Source: Candidatus Enterococcus leclercqii (GTDB lineage Bacteria > Bacillota > Bacilli > Lactobacillales > Enterococcaceae). From it: a stretch of 64,000 nt of DNA. The translations under genes were made by a program, and so were the position numbers. The notes under the pieces are model-generated. The model worked only from the letters and a program-made list of their open reading frames with translations. It was not told where the DNA came from and made no database searches. The number at the start of each line of letters is the position of its first letter. The stretch's first letter is position 1. Location: positions 1 to 64,000 of the forward strand of contig NZ_MAEH01000003.1 in NCBI RefSeq assembly GCF_009933135.1, written 5' to 3'. Below, one piece after another: positions 26,767-34,506 of this stretch.

Positions 26767-26795
26767 AATATACCTTGATTTCAAGCGATTGTAAA
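26767..26795 (-). promoter_or_regulatory. Promoter of the transfer operon
   Basis: On the minus strand TTTACA (26790-26795) and TATATT (26767-26772) are exactly 17 bp apart. Transcription would start near 26760, giving a leader of about 625 nt before the first recognised gene. The rest of 26.57-26.94 kb contains no gene I can support. Confidence 0.65.
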
Positions 26796-26940
26796 GGGTT
26801 CCATAAATTGTCTGAATTGTTCTTTTTCTTGCGAATAATTGTTATCTTATAATCATTATCAAAAGAACACCATCAATTTCTTACCTAGACAGATTTTGAT
26901 ACAAAGGCTCTCAGAACTGTTTTTCACTTGTATTTTTTGC

Positions 26941-27750
26941 TCAATCTTCTTCCACCCAGCTCTGCGGTTCATCAAGCACAAAGTTCTCTTCGAATTCTTC
27001 TTGCGTTAAGACCATGTAGATATCCGCACCAAAGCGGACCAACACTTGCCCATACTCAATCCCAAAGGTCCCACGACTATAAGCGACAGATACCCGACCC
27101 TTCGTCTTGAACTTCTTGGTCTTTGTGATTTCGCAGTTGTCACAAAACGCCCACAAGCGCATGTACTGATTCCGATCATAGCGAATATACTCAAACGGCG
27201 TCTTGTTGTAACATTCTCCGAGGATCCTCAGCCGTGAAGTATCCCGCTTAGCTAATACTCTGATCCCGTTGCCCTTTTGGTTTTCCACGATATTAGACAG
27301 TTTCAACACCGCTCGGTGTAGGCTCTCCAGATAGATCGTGTCATACATTCGCTCTGGAATCACAATGTAATTCTCTAGGTCTTCTTTCTTGCGCCCTAAC
27401 AGGAACAGGCTGCTTTCGATTCGGAACCCGTAAATCAGATACTCTTCCCCATCCTTAAACCTCACCTGGTACACCCGGTACTTTCGGCCCCCACGTCGAG
27501 GCTTATCCTGAACCATTTCCACCATCGGATCATCAACAAAATTCTCTTGTTCGAAGGCCTGGATCCGATCTGCGATTTCGGCCATCTTCTCCGAATACTC
27601 GTTGTATTGTTCGCAATACAGACAATAGGGATCCCCACCCACCGGGTGAAAAAGGTCCCGATCCCCATAATGGCGGTCCACTGCTTTTTTCGCTTTTTGG
27701 CGATAGGTATCATATTCCGCTTTCAAGCGTTCATAGTCTTGCATATCCAT
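26941..27750 (-). CDS. Unknown 269-residue protein next to the replication gene
   Basis: The start is ATG at 27750 or two codons later; the ribosome site is weak. The first 75 residues form a helical, charged region that contains Cys-Leu-Tyr-Cys (CLYCEQYNEY). The middle is beta-rich (YRVYQVRFKDGEEYLIYGF), and a second pair, CDNCE, lies near residue 210. The two Cys pairs could bind one zinc ion. No signal peptide or membrane segment. I do not recognise the family. It lies downstream of rep in the same direction, separated by the presumed origin, and could serve replication control or establishment (inference). Confidence 0.65.
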   Translation of the reverse strand: MDMQDYERLKAEYDTYRQKAKKAVDRHYGDRDLFHPVGGDPYCLYCEQYNEYSEKMAEIADRIQAFEQENFVDDPMVEMVQDKPRRGGRKYRVYQVRFKDGEEYLIYGFRIESSLFLLGRKKEDLENYIVIPERMYDTIYLESLHRAVLKLSNIVENQKGNGIRVLAKRDTSRLRILGECYNKTPFEYIRYDRNQYMRLWAFCDNCEITKTKKFKTKGRVSVAYSRGTFGIEYGQVLVRFGADIYMVLTQEEFEENFVLDEPQSWVEED

Positions 27751-27868
27751 CCGCTACCTGACACTCCTTCCTCGAATAAAAATCTTATGACCAATCCAAA
27801 AACTAGCCGGCGGGCTGAACCCGGCGTTTGACTAGATCAACCCCATACTCACCCACTACCCCACGTGC

Positions 27869-27911
27869 AATCCACCGGCACTAAGGTGCCTGCCGCTGAG
27901 GCGGCTGGATT
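27869..27911. repeat. Cloverleaf-like three-way inverted repeat
   Basis: AATCCA (27869-27874) pairs with TGGATT (27906-27911) and encloses two complete hairpins: GGCAC-TAAG-GTGCC (27877-27890) and GCCGC-TGAG-GCGGC (27892-27905). The result is a compact Y-shaped fold on either strand. It lies about 125 bp downstream of the rep stop codon, in the region that holds the replication origin in Inc18 plasmids. Confidence 0.75.
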
Positions 27912-28033
27912 GTTTTCCTAAAAAGTAGGTCAAACGACACAAAAAGTCAAACACTGGGCAGCCAATCTTCTGCAACGAAAGAAAGCCAGACTGTATCCTA
28001 GATATATTGTATTGGCAGTTTAGCTTTTTAAAT
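27912..28033. other. Probable origin of replication (by position)
   Basis: In Inc18 plasmids such as pAMbeta1 and pIP501 the origin lies just downstream of the rep gene. This non-coding stretch between the rep stop and the cloverleaf repeat is in the corresponding place. I did not match a specific origin sequence, so the call rests on position only. Confidence 0.35.
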
Positions 28034-29539
28034 TTAGCCTGTGCCGGCATGGATTTCTTGCGCCCCGAAAAGACTGACTTCACCGGCTTTTTTGGGCTGT
28101 TCAAACAACTTGGTTAAACTACGCGCCTCTGGGAAAAAGGTCTGAATCGATTGTTTATAGGCCTCTTTGACCACTTGGTTCGTTTTGATTACTGTGCGAA
28201 TCAGAGCTTTTCGAGTCGCAAGGATCATTCCGCCCCCACGACCGGCTTTCATTTGGAGATACAGTTTGCCTTCAGCCACGAGTTCCTTTAGAGCACGTTC
28301 CAGTGAGCCTCTAGAAATGGCTTTGCCGTTGTAGGTGACACTCGCCTGAAGCTCCGACTTTGTCAGTTTGATTTCTGGTCGGTAGGTCACACACTCCGTT
28401 TCGAGAAAAGCTAAAAGATCGCCTTTCCACTCATGAACATGGGAGTTGGTCCGCTCGGACCGGTCTTTTTTAACTTTGACCCAGCCATTGCGATTTTGAT
28501 TGAAAAGTGGTGTCCCAGAGAGCGATTCTAAGCCCCAGTTTGCAACCAATTCTGATACATAGACCGTACTTGCCCCTTGGTATTTGCCACTGTAGGCACT
28601 TCGAACAATTCGATCCACTTCAGCGGCTTTGAGGGGCCGAGTTAACCCAGAATTGAACAGATCCATATCATCGCTGCATCGTTCTTGGTCCACATTCGAC
28701 GCATAGTAAGCCAATGACAGCGTAAAAATCACATTGTTGCGGCCAAACTTGCCTTTTTCTCCGACAATTTCAGGGTTCTTCAGCAGCAGATCGACCCATT
28801 TTTCCTGAATTTGCTTTGTTGGTTTCAAGACGTGAAGATCTGGACGAGCGTAAGTCGCTACCGGCTCTTGTTTCATCGACCAAGCAATCAGATCTTGCAT
28901 ATTATGGGTCAACGCTGGATAATAATAGACCACGTTATCCGTTCTCGGAATCCGGGCAATCCCAAAATGGTTGCAGCCTAAATCAACCTCCGGCAAATTT
29001 TCAGCAAAAGCTTTCCGCAGGTTTTGTGACACTAGTTTTGCAATCCGAATGGATTGGTAATCGTTCTTTGAGCTGATAAACCAAGGTGCCTGCAAGATAA
29101 AATATGCCTGGTACCCACCTGGTGTTTCCAGGAGTAGCGTCGGAATAAGATCAAGATCGATAGCCACATCCAGAATATCCTGGTCCCTTAGTTTTGAGCC
29201 TGGCTCTTTGTCAAAATCAATGACAAAGCAGTTGATCTGTTTGAGATTTCGCTCCTCATGGCCTTTGACAAAAAGCCGCTGGGCGTTGGTGTAGGTACCA
29301 TACTGGTAAACATTAGGTGTCCAGTGAGTCAGTCGATCTGCATTTTCAGACAACGCTTCCTCGGAAGTGACGACAATCCCACGCCCATCGATCATGTGCT
29401 TTTTGCTCCTAAATCCAAAGATTGCGCCTTTTGTGCCTTCAGGCTGATAATTGATTGATTGGATTTTGGAATTTTTGAACTTCACTTTCCGAATCCCGCC
29501 ATGCAGGATTGCATTACAAATCTCATCGACGTTAAACAT
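28034..29539 (-). CDS. rep: Inc18-type replication initiator (RepE/RepR/RepS-like)
   Basis: About 501 residues from ATG at 29539, placed by GGAGGTGAGACG. Stretches such as KFKNSKI, GAIF, GRGVV-like GRGIVVTSEEA, THWTPNVY and NHFGIARIPRTDNV closely resemble RepE of pAMbeta1 and RepR of pIP501 as I recall them. The core is primase-like: FVIDFD (metal-binding Asp pair) and the R-x-P-x-T-x-N motif, then a C-terminal helix-turn-helix-like region (SRGSLERALKELVAEGKLYL). It would open the origin and direct unidirectional theta replication with host Pol I. Expression is likely limited by the attenuator and antisense RNA just upstream. No copR-like repressor gene precedes it, unlike pIP501. Confidence 0.92.
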   Translation of the reverse strand: MFNVDEICNAILHGGIRKVKFKNSKIQSINYQPEGTKGAIFGFRSKKHMIDGRGIVVTSEEALSENADRLTHWTPNVYQYGTYTNAQRLFVKGHEERNLKQINCFVIDFDKEPGSKLRDQDILDVAIDLDLIPTLLLETPGGYQAYFILQAPWFISSKNDYQSIRIAKLVSQNLRKAFAENLPEVDLGCNHFGIARIPRTDNVVYYYPALTHNMQDLIAWSMKQEPVATYARPDLHVLKPTKQIQEKWVDLLLKNPEIVGEKGKFGRNNVIFTLSLAYYASNVDQERCSDDMDLFNSGLTRPLKAAEVDRIVRSAYSGKYQGASTVYVSELVANWGLESLSGTPLFNQNRNGWVKVKKDRSERTNSHVHEWKGDLLAFLETECVTYRPEIKLTKSELQASVTYNGKAISRGSLERALKELVAEGKLYLQMKAGRGGGMILATRKALIRTVIKTNQVVKEAYKQSIQTFFPEARSLTKLFEQPKKAGEVSLFGAQEIHAGTG

Positions 29540-29564
29540 CGTCTCACCTCCGTTTCCTAGCAAT

Positions 29565-29599
29565 TAAAAAAGGGAACACTAAATAAACTAGCGTTCCCT
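29565..29599 (-). terminator. Transcriptional attenuator in the rep leader
   Basis: On the minus strand AGGGAAC and GTTCCCT enclose a partly paired 15-nt region and are followed by TTTTTTAATT, just 26 nt before the rep start codon. Its place, downstream of the antisense-RNA target and before the rep ribosome site, is that of the Inc18 attenuator, which forms when the antisense RNA binds. Confidence 0.85.
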
Positions 29600-29699
29600 G
29601 GAAATAAACCTTAAGAAAGTTACTCACTTTTTTACAAAAGCACACCTAAATAAGGCTCACAGTATTGAATTTTTTCGAAAATCCTGCTAAGATAATGGA

Positions 29700-29870
29700 G
29701 AAGTGAGTAACCTACTTAAACGTATGGCATGTACGTTAAGCCTTTCTGAATCTAGGAAATTCAAAAAGGTACGTTCGTTGCAACGGCAGCTTTAGCAAGC
29801 AGGATTTTCTTAAAATTCAATATGAGAACACTCTTGAACAACCTGATTGGCGTCAGGTTGTTTTTGTTTG
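29700..29870 (+). ncRNA. Countertranscribed antisense RNA controlling rep (RNAIII-like)
   Basis: A plus-strand promoter, TTGAAT (29665-29670) and TAAGAT (29688-29693) at 17 bp, would start an RNA near 29700. It contains hairpins AACGTA/TACGTT and CCTTT.TGAAT/ATTCA.AAAGG and ends at the terminator CAACCTGA-TTGGCG-TCAGGTTG plus TTTTTG at 29839-29870. It is fully antisense to the rep leader, which begins near 29871. The geometry equals RNAIII of pIP501; the length (about 170 nt) is my estimate. Confidence 0.8.
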
Positions 29871-29878
29871 TTTATCTC

Positions 29879-29907
29879 AAAATACCCCATAAGTTGTTAA
29901 TTGTAAA
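29879..29907 (-). promoter_or_regulatory. rep promoter
   Basis: On the minus strand TTTACA (29902-29907) and TATTTT (29879-29884) are 17 bp apart. The message would begin near 29871 and carry a leader of about 330 nt, covered by the antisense RNA and containing the attenuator. Confidence 0.65.
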
Positions 29908-29936
29908 CAGTGAATAATGCTTATACTATCGTTGAT

Positions 29937-30240
29937 GTATACCAGTATACCGAATTTACAGTATACTGGTATACTGGTATACCTATGAAAAAATACCCAT
30001 AGTATACCAGTATACTACGAGTATTTGTCTACAAATTTGTGCATGTCTTCTGCAAGGTTTATAAAATAGCCTTCTTGAAGTGGCCATGAATCAAAAACCT
30101 CTATCTCGGTATACCAGTATACGTTAACTGCAGTAGAAAAGTATACCAGTATACATTTCTACTAGTATACTTTGGATATTATTTTATTGACTTGCTCAAT
30201 CATGCTTGGTATACTAAACTAAAGTTATCGATAGTATACG
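29937..30240. repeat. Upstream partition-site repeats (GTATACYRGTATAC)
   Basis: Complete 14-bp palindromes occur at 29937-29950, 29961-29982 (two overlapping), 30002-30015, 30109-30122 and 30141-30154. Partial copies lie near 30163, 30209 and 30234. They cover the parA promoter. This is the expected form of a centromere and operator bound by the small ParB-like protein. Confidence 0.88.
30187..30215 (+). promoter_or_regulatory. parAB promoter overlapping a partition repeat
   Basis: TTGACT (30187-30192) and TATACT (30210-30215) are 17 bp apart, a near-consensus promoter. The -10 box is part of the half-repeat GGTATACT, so binding of the repeat by the partition protein would block transcription. 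Confidence 0.8.
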
Positions 30241-30254
30241 AGGGAGATGTTGAC

Positions 30255-31073
30255 ATGGGTAAAGTTTATGTTGTTGGAAATTTTAAAGGTGGCGTTGGCA
30301 AAACTAAAGCAGTGACGATGCTGTCTTATGTTAGTGCTGTAAATAGACACCTAAAAACATTGGTAATTGATTTAGATCCCCAAGGTAATGCGACGCGTGT
30401 TTTGGCCAAAACCGGAAATTTGTCTGAAATTTCTGCAACGATCACTGAAGGATTTGAAAGTGGTGATCTTAGAAACTCGATAACGCATATCTTACCAAAT
30501 CTCGATCTGATTGGAGCTAACACAGCATTCAGAAATTTGACTAAGATACTTATTAGTAAATTTCCTGAAGATGAAGATAAGCAAATTACCTACCTGAATG
30601 AACTCCTTAAGCCATTACGCGATGAATATGACGCAATTTATATTGATGTTCCCCCAACCATCTCTGACTACAGTGATAATGCTATGCTGGCAGCAGACTA
30701 CTGCATTATTGTGTTACAGACTCAAGAACTGTCACTTGACGGAGCGCAGACATATATTGCCTATATGCAATATCTCGCTGATGCATATAATAATCGCCTT
30801 CAGGTCTTGGGAATCATTCCCTGTATGCTAAAACCAGGGGGCAGAGTAGATAATAAGGTCCTGCAGCAAGCAAGGGATCTTTACGGTGGAAATATACTTG
30901 ATACAATTGTGAAGTATCAAGAGCGTTTGAAAGTTTACGATGTCGAAGGAATTCACATGGGAACAAACTATTCCGGTACTCAAGATGGATGGGATGTGAA
31001 AGCACATCAAGTTTTCATAGATGTTCTAAATGAACTTGAGACCCACAAACGAGTCCTAGAAGGAGGTAAATAA
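30255..31073 (+). CDS. parA: ParA-type partition ATPase
   Basis: 272 residues from ATG at 30255, placed by GAGGGAG nine bases upstream. The deviant Walker A KGGVGKT is at residues 11-17, followed by LVIDLDPQGNATR (Walker A' aspartate) and AIYIDVPPT. There is no N-terminal helix-turn-helix, so this is the short ParA type (class Ib), like PrgP or Soj-like plasmid ATPases. It would move or position plasmid copies on the nucleoid together with the next gene, which begins one base after its stop. Confidence 0.92.
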   Translation: MGKVYVVGNFKGGVGKTKAVTMLSYVSAVNRHLKTLVIDLDPQGNATRVLAKTGNLSEISATITEGFESGDLRNSITHILPNLDLIGANTAFRNLTKILISKFPEDEDKQITYLNELLKPLRDEYDAIYIDVPPTISDYSDNAMLAADYCIIVLQTQELSLDGAQTYIAYMQYLADAYNNRLQVLGIIPCMLKPGGRVDNKVLQQARDLYGGNILDTIVKYQERLKVYDVEGIHMGTNYSGTQDGWDVKAHQVFIDVLNELETHKRVLEGGK

Positions 31074-31074
31074 G

Positions 31075-31494
31075 ATGTCTAAAGATTTCACTCCTCTGAT
31101 TAACATCTCTAATCCAATCTCTTCTAGTACATTACAATCTCGCGAAGTGAATATTAGCGGCAGTAATGACTTTACACGTAAATCAGCTAATCAAATGCCT
31201 GATGAAAAATCTTCCTCAGGAAACTTAGCTTCTAATAAGAAGGACTTGTCAAAAGATCAAAATGCAGATCCTCGTTTCAAAGCTACTACCACACAAAAAC
31301 TATCTCCAGCTGTCAACCTGAAGATATCTACACTAAGACCTTTTCTTGGTGAAGTAGAAGGTCTTCAGAAAGGAACAGTTAATGAGATAATCAATCTACT
31401 CGTAGATAACTATGTGAATACCAAAATCAGTACACGACAGCAAGAAGCATTTAATTCAATGTATCAGACACAGTTAGATTTATTGAAAAAATGA
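31075..31494 (+). CDS. parB: Small centromere-binding partition protein (ParB-like)
   Basis: 139 residues directly following parA. The first 90 residues are Ser/Asn/Lys-rich and look disordered. The C-terminal 50 residues (KLSPAVNLKISTLRPFLGEV, then NEIINLLVDNYV) look like a ribbon-helix-helix dimer, as in PrgO-like or ParG/omega-type centromere-binding proteins. It should bind the GTATAC palindromes on both sides of the operon and repress its promoter. The assignment rests on position, size and pattern. Confidence 0.8.
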   Translation: MSKDFTPLINISNPISSSTLQSREVNISGSNDFTRKSANQMPDEKSSSGNLASNKKDLSKDQNADPRFKATTTQKLSPAVNLKISTLRPFLGEVEGLQKGTVNEIINLLVDNYVNTKISTRQQEAFNSMYQTQLDLLKK

Positions 31495-31499
31495 CATAA

Positions 31500-31744
31500 G
31501 TATACTGGTATACTTAAGATATAGATATTCAAATACAAGATATCCCGACCTTATGCAACTTGATTGAATAAAGTTTAACGTCCAGTGCCTCAGTTTTTTG
31601 AATATTTTCCTAACAGCTGTATCTATTAACTCATCTATCTTTTGTCATGTTTATCTTTTATCATGTTTATCTTACATGATATTCTTTAAGTGACAACTGA
31701 ATTTGCTTATAGAACGACATAAGTATACCAGTATACTGGTATAC
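31500..31744. repeat. Downstream partition-site repeats
   Basis: GTATACTGGTATAC at 31500-31513 and an overlapping pair at 31723-31744 repeat the upstream palindrome. Both copies follow the same CGACATAA or TGACATAA context. Between them lie two direct copies of TCATGTTTATCTT (31645-31657 and 31661-31673). No gene was seen from 31495 to 31847. Confidence 0.85.
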
Positions 31745-31847
31745 TCTAGAAATAGTTCCCTAGTAATAAAGCTTTACGAACTTATACTGTGTTAATTGAA
31801 TACAATGTAAATCCCAGTTTCTCAGTTTCTCGAAAGGGGGCAATACC

Positions 31848-32048
31848 GTGTTTGCATTTTTTGAAGGGTACTTCTTAGGTCGTTTCATTACTTTCATACT
31901 TGCTGCTGCAATTATCTTTGGTTTACTTTTCCTTCTTTTTCAAGTTCTCCTGGTTCTCCTCAAGGTAGCAGCCGCTATTCTCGTTGGGTATGGGATCTTT
32001 TTGGTAGGAAAAGCCATCATGTATTATGCAAGCACAAATGAGCAATAG
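31848..32048 (+). CDS. Small membrane protein, unknown
   Basis: 66 residues from GTG with GAAAGGGGG upstream. Almost the whole length is hydrophobic, forming two membrane helices (about 13-37 and 38-58) with a short polar tail. It has its own terminator. Its position beside the partition operon may be coincidental; a small toxin or membrane stabiliser is possible but unsupported. Confidence 0.6.
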   Translation: MFAFFEGYFLGRFITFILAAAIIFGLLFLLFQVLLVLLKVAAAILVGYGIFLVGKAIMYYASTNEQ

Positions 32049-32049
32049 A

Positions 32050-32091
32050 AAAGGCAGCCAGTTCGGAAATACCGACTGGCTGCCTTTTTTG
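32050..32091 (+). terminator. Terminator after the small membrane protein gene
   Basis: GGCAGCCAGTTCGG and CCGACTGGCTGCC form a long stem with one bulge and an AAATA loop, followed by TTTTTTG on the plus strand. Confidence 0.85.
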
Positions 32092-32258
32092 TTGTCCCAC
32101 AGGGCGATTTTAAGCACCGTTCAGGTACCTGAGGTGGGGAATTGATCGAGTAGCGCTTTTAAAGATCGGGTCTTTTCAAGTAATATCCGCTGAGACTGCC
32201 GCTCTTGCTATTAAACGAATAATTTACCAGTACTTTTCGAAAGTATAAGGATTATCTT

Positions 32259-33587
32259 TTAGTTTGGTACCCTCATGTAATAGGGCTGAACTTGGAGCTC
32301 CTGTGTATACTCTTCTGGACCAGCATTTAGAGCATCGGCGGTACTACCTTCTAAAGGAACAGTTTGTTTCTCCCCATTCTCATCAGTATAAACAATCCCA
32401 AGTGGGTAGGACTGCACACTCAAATCAAGACCATCGGGAACTGCAACTGGTGCGCCTACATCACCTCTTAACTCAATAATCCCGTTACTTGGCAGGGGAT
32501 ACCCTACATCGTATAACAAGAAACTCTCTACTATGACTTGAATGAATTTCCCATCAGGTGTATGCACATAAAAAGTGCGACCAGTATGCTGGGTGATATC
32601 ACTGAAATCAAGTCTCACATAACCAATTACTTTTCTATATACAAACGTAACTTCAATATCCTGTTCAGTAAAGGTTCCAGTCATCTCACCGATGATCTCT
32701 TTAAGAGTCATATCTGTAATATTTTCGAAAGACGCTGAATACTCAGTTCCAACAAGTCCGACCAATACAATATCGTCCATCAGTTTCTCGAAAGATTCAT
32801 TGACAAAATGAACAATCACTTTTCCTTCTTTTTCCTCAGGTTTTGGTGGGTCCACTTTGTCTTCCGAACGATGAATATAACCAATATACTCATAACCATT
32901 GACCGAGGTTTCGGGTTTAAACGTACTACCTTTTACCATTGTTTCGGTTTTTGCTGCCGGGAGTTCAAGCGATGCAGCCTGTGCAACAGCTGAAAAGCCA
33001 GTCCCTCCGATGATTACAGCGAGCATTAGAATTTTTTTCGCATCTTTTCTTTTCCAAACTAGCAAGCCACCTGATATAACCAGCAAAACAATCCCAATCC
33101 CTATAACACCTTTACTTGTGCCATTTTCACCTGTTTTAGGGAACTGCTTAATTTTGGTATCTCCACTTTGAAGAGAAGACGATTCAGTTGGAATAATAGC
33201 TTTCTCTTGTCTTCCTTCCGTTGAAGTAGATTGTATCATGGAATTTTCCGTGGTACTTGATTCTGATGAAATCTGTTCTGAACTTGAATTTGATGTGCTT
33301 TCTCCGGTGTCACTTATACCTTCTGTTTGATCCGTTGAGTCTTCACTTATAGCTTTATACACTAATCTAAATGTTTCTTCATCATGTGCAATCTCAGTAT
33401 TTGGATTACCTTTAATTATAGTTCCTTGTTCCTCTGTAGATAATTTGTCAATTAAAACAAAATCAGTAGTAACAGTTGCTGTCTCTTCTTCCGCAAAACT
33501 AATCTCGGTACTTAAACAAAACATGCTAACCAACAGCAGAACAAAAATAGACAAACGGTGATACTTTGAAGCACCCCTCTTTTCCAT
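32259..33587 (-). CDS. Wall protein with internal sortase signal and second signal-like segment (MucBP)
   Basis: 442 residues. A signal peptide ends near SFAEEE (about 32). A Ser/Thr/Glu-rich stretch leads to a complete sorting signal in mid-protein: FPKTGE at 149-154, a hydrophobic helix at 160-178 and the charged KRKDAKK. Directly after this comes a second hydrophobic segment ending in AVAQA-A (186-205), like a signal peptidase site. The remaining 237 residues include a MucBP-type domain (GKVIVHFVNESFEKL). Sortase and signal peptidase could cut one precursor into a wall-bound and a released or membrane-held part. Alternatively two genes have fused. The start follows GGAGGAAAAAGG. Confidence 0.75.
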   Translation of the reverse strand: MEKRGASKYHRLSIFVLLLVSMFCLSTEISFAEEETATVTTDFVLIDKLSTEEQGTIIKGNPNTEIAHDEETFRLVYKAISEDSTDQTEGISDTGESTSNSSSEQISSESSTTENSMIQSTSTEGRQEKAIIPTESSSLQSGDTKIKQFPKTGENGTSKGVIGIGIVLLVISGGLLVWKRKDAKKILMLAVIIGGTGFSAVAQAASLELPAAKTETMVKGSTFKPETSVNGYEYIGYIHRSEDKVDPPKPEEKEGKVIVHFVNESFEKLMDDIVLVGLVGTEYSASFENITDMTLKEIIGEMTGTFTEQDIEVTFVYRKVIGYVRLDFSDITQHTGRTFYVHTPDGKFIQVIVESFLLYDVGYPLPSNGIIELRGDVGAPVAVPDGLDLSVQSYPLGIVYTDENGEKQTVPLEGSTADALNAGPEEYTQELQVQPYYMRVPN

Positions 33588-33671
33588 CCTTTTTCCTCCT
33601 AATTATAATTCTTTTGTGAAAACGAATTATATCACACCACCAATTTTTTTACAGCTAACTGACACCCATAC

Positions 33672-33920
33672 TCATCTGTATCCCAGATAACGGTACTTGG
33701 TGATTTTTGTTTTCTCTATTTTCGTCACTTCAAACTGAAAGATATGATCCTGTCGGTCCCGGGTCTGGTGTCCGGGGACACGAAAGTAGGGGACCTTATG
33801 TTTTTCCATCATATAGAGCCGCTCACGTTTCACCGCAAACAGGGGGACGTCGGTCTCGACGAGAGAATAATAATCTTTCGCAAACTTTTCGAAAGTAAAG
33901 AGCAGCCTATGAATATAGCA
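33672..33920 (-). pseudogene. 5'-truncated gene, DUF5960-like
   Basis: An open minus-strand frame without a usable start encodes FEKFAKDYYSLVETDVPLFA, then YFRVPGHQTRDRQDHIFQFE, and stops at 33672. The pattern (F..DYY, DVPL, YFR, R.DH.F.FE) recalls small DUF5960-like proteins from memory. It is open on both strands because of its composition. I treat it as the 3' end of a gene whose start is lost. Confidence 0.35.
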
Positions 33921-33994
33921 CCTAAGGTGCTAGAAAAGATCACAAATTCTTGAATGTGAGTGACTGATGATCTTTGATTCGACCTATAAAATAC

Positions 33995-34035
33995 AAATAA
34001 ACCTCCGGAGTACGCATGATTCCGAAGGTTTATTT
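33995..34035. terminator. Bidirectional terminator
   Basis: AAATAAACCTCCGGA and TCCGAAGGTTTATTT pair over 14 of 15 positions with an 11-nt loop and A/T-rich ends on both sides. It lies downstream of the gene at 34097-34465. Confidence 0.7.
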
Positions 34036-34096
34036 ATTCAACTATTTCATTTCTGCATTATTAGCATCAAAAGAGCCTAGTAATTTCAGCATAATC

Positions 34097-34465
34097 CTAT
34101 ATTTTTCCATACTGCTTTACTAGACTTTCAATAATATGCTTTCGCCCTTTTACGTTACCACTATAAAAAACCATCGTCTTGTTATCGGTTAGATAATAAA
34201 AGTCATAACGACTTTGACCTGTGACATGTGCCATAGCTTCAGGCGTTAAATGAAAGTTTTGTGCATACTGATTCAATACTTTACTAAATTTGAAATTACG
34301 ATAAAAAACCCAAGTCCAAAGGGCGATGATTATGATAAAAATCAGTATTGACAAGCATTTTATCCAAAGCGCGCGAGGAGAAGGCAACACCAGCAACATC
34401 TGACTACCAGAGATTAACGCCATAATAAACGCAAATAGAAATGACTTACGTAATTATTTGTTCAT
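34097..34465 (-). pseudogene. Small membrane protein gene with a stop at codon 4
   Basis: The best start is ATG at 34465 with GAGGTG seven bases upstream, but codon 4 is TAA (Met-Asn-Lys-stop). The same frame then stays open for 118 codons (LRKSFLFAFIMALISG..., ending at 34097), with a signal-like first segment and a second hydrophobic segment (IFIIIIALWTWVF). A CAA-to-TAA change would explain the stop. A shorter product could start at the ATG at 34423, which has no good site. It follows the zinc-ribbon gene by 41 bp and probably belonged to that operon. Confidence 0.65.
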
Positions 34466-34506
34466 TATTAATCACCTCTTCTAGTAAAATTCATAGCATA
34501 ATCTTA

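Noticed and set aside
29937-31744. GTATAC repeats as a CRISPR array
   Set aside because: Units are 14-bp palindromes at irregular spacing with no similar-length spacers, flanking a parA/parB operon. A partition site explains them.
33707-33953. Plus-strand frames at 33.7-33.95 kb
   Set aside because: No ribosome site or recognisable product. The minus strand reads a coherent protein end that better explains the open frames.
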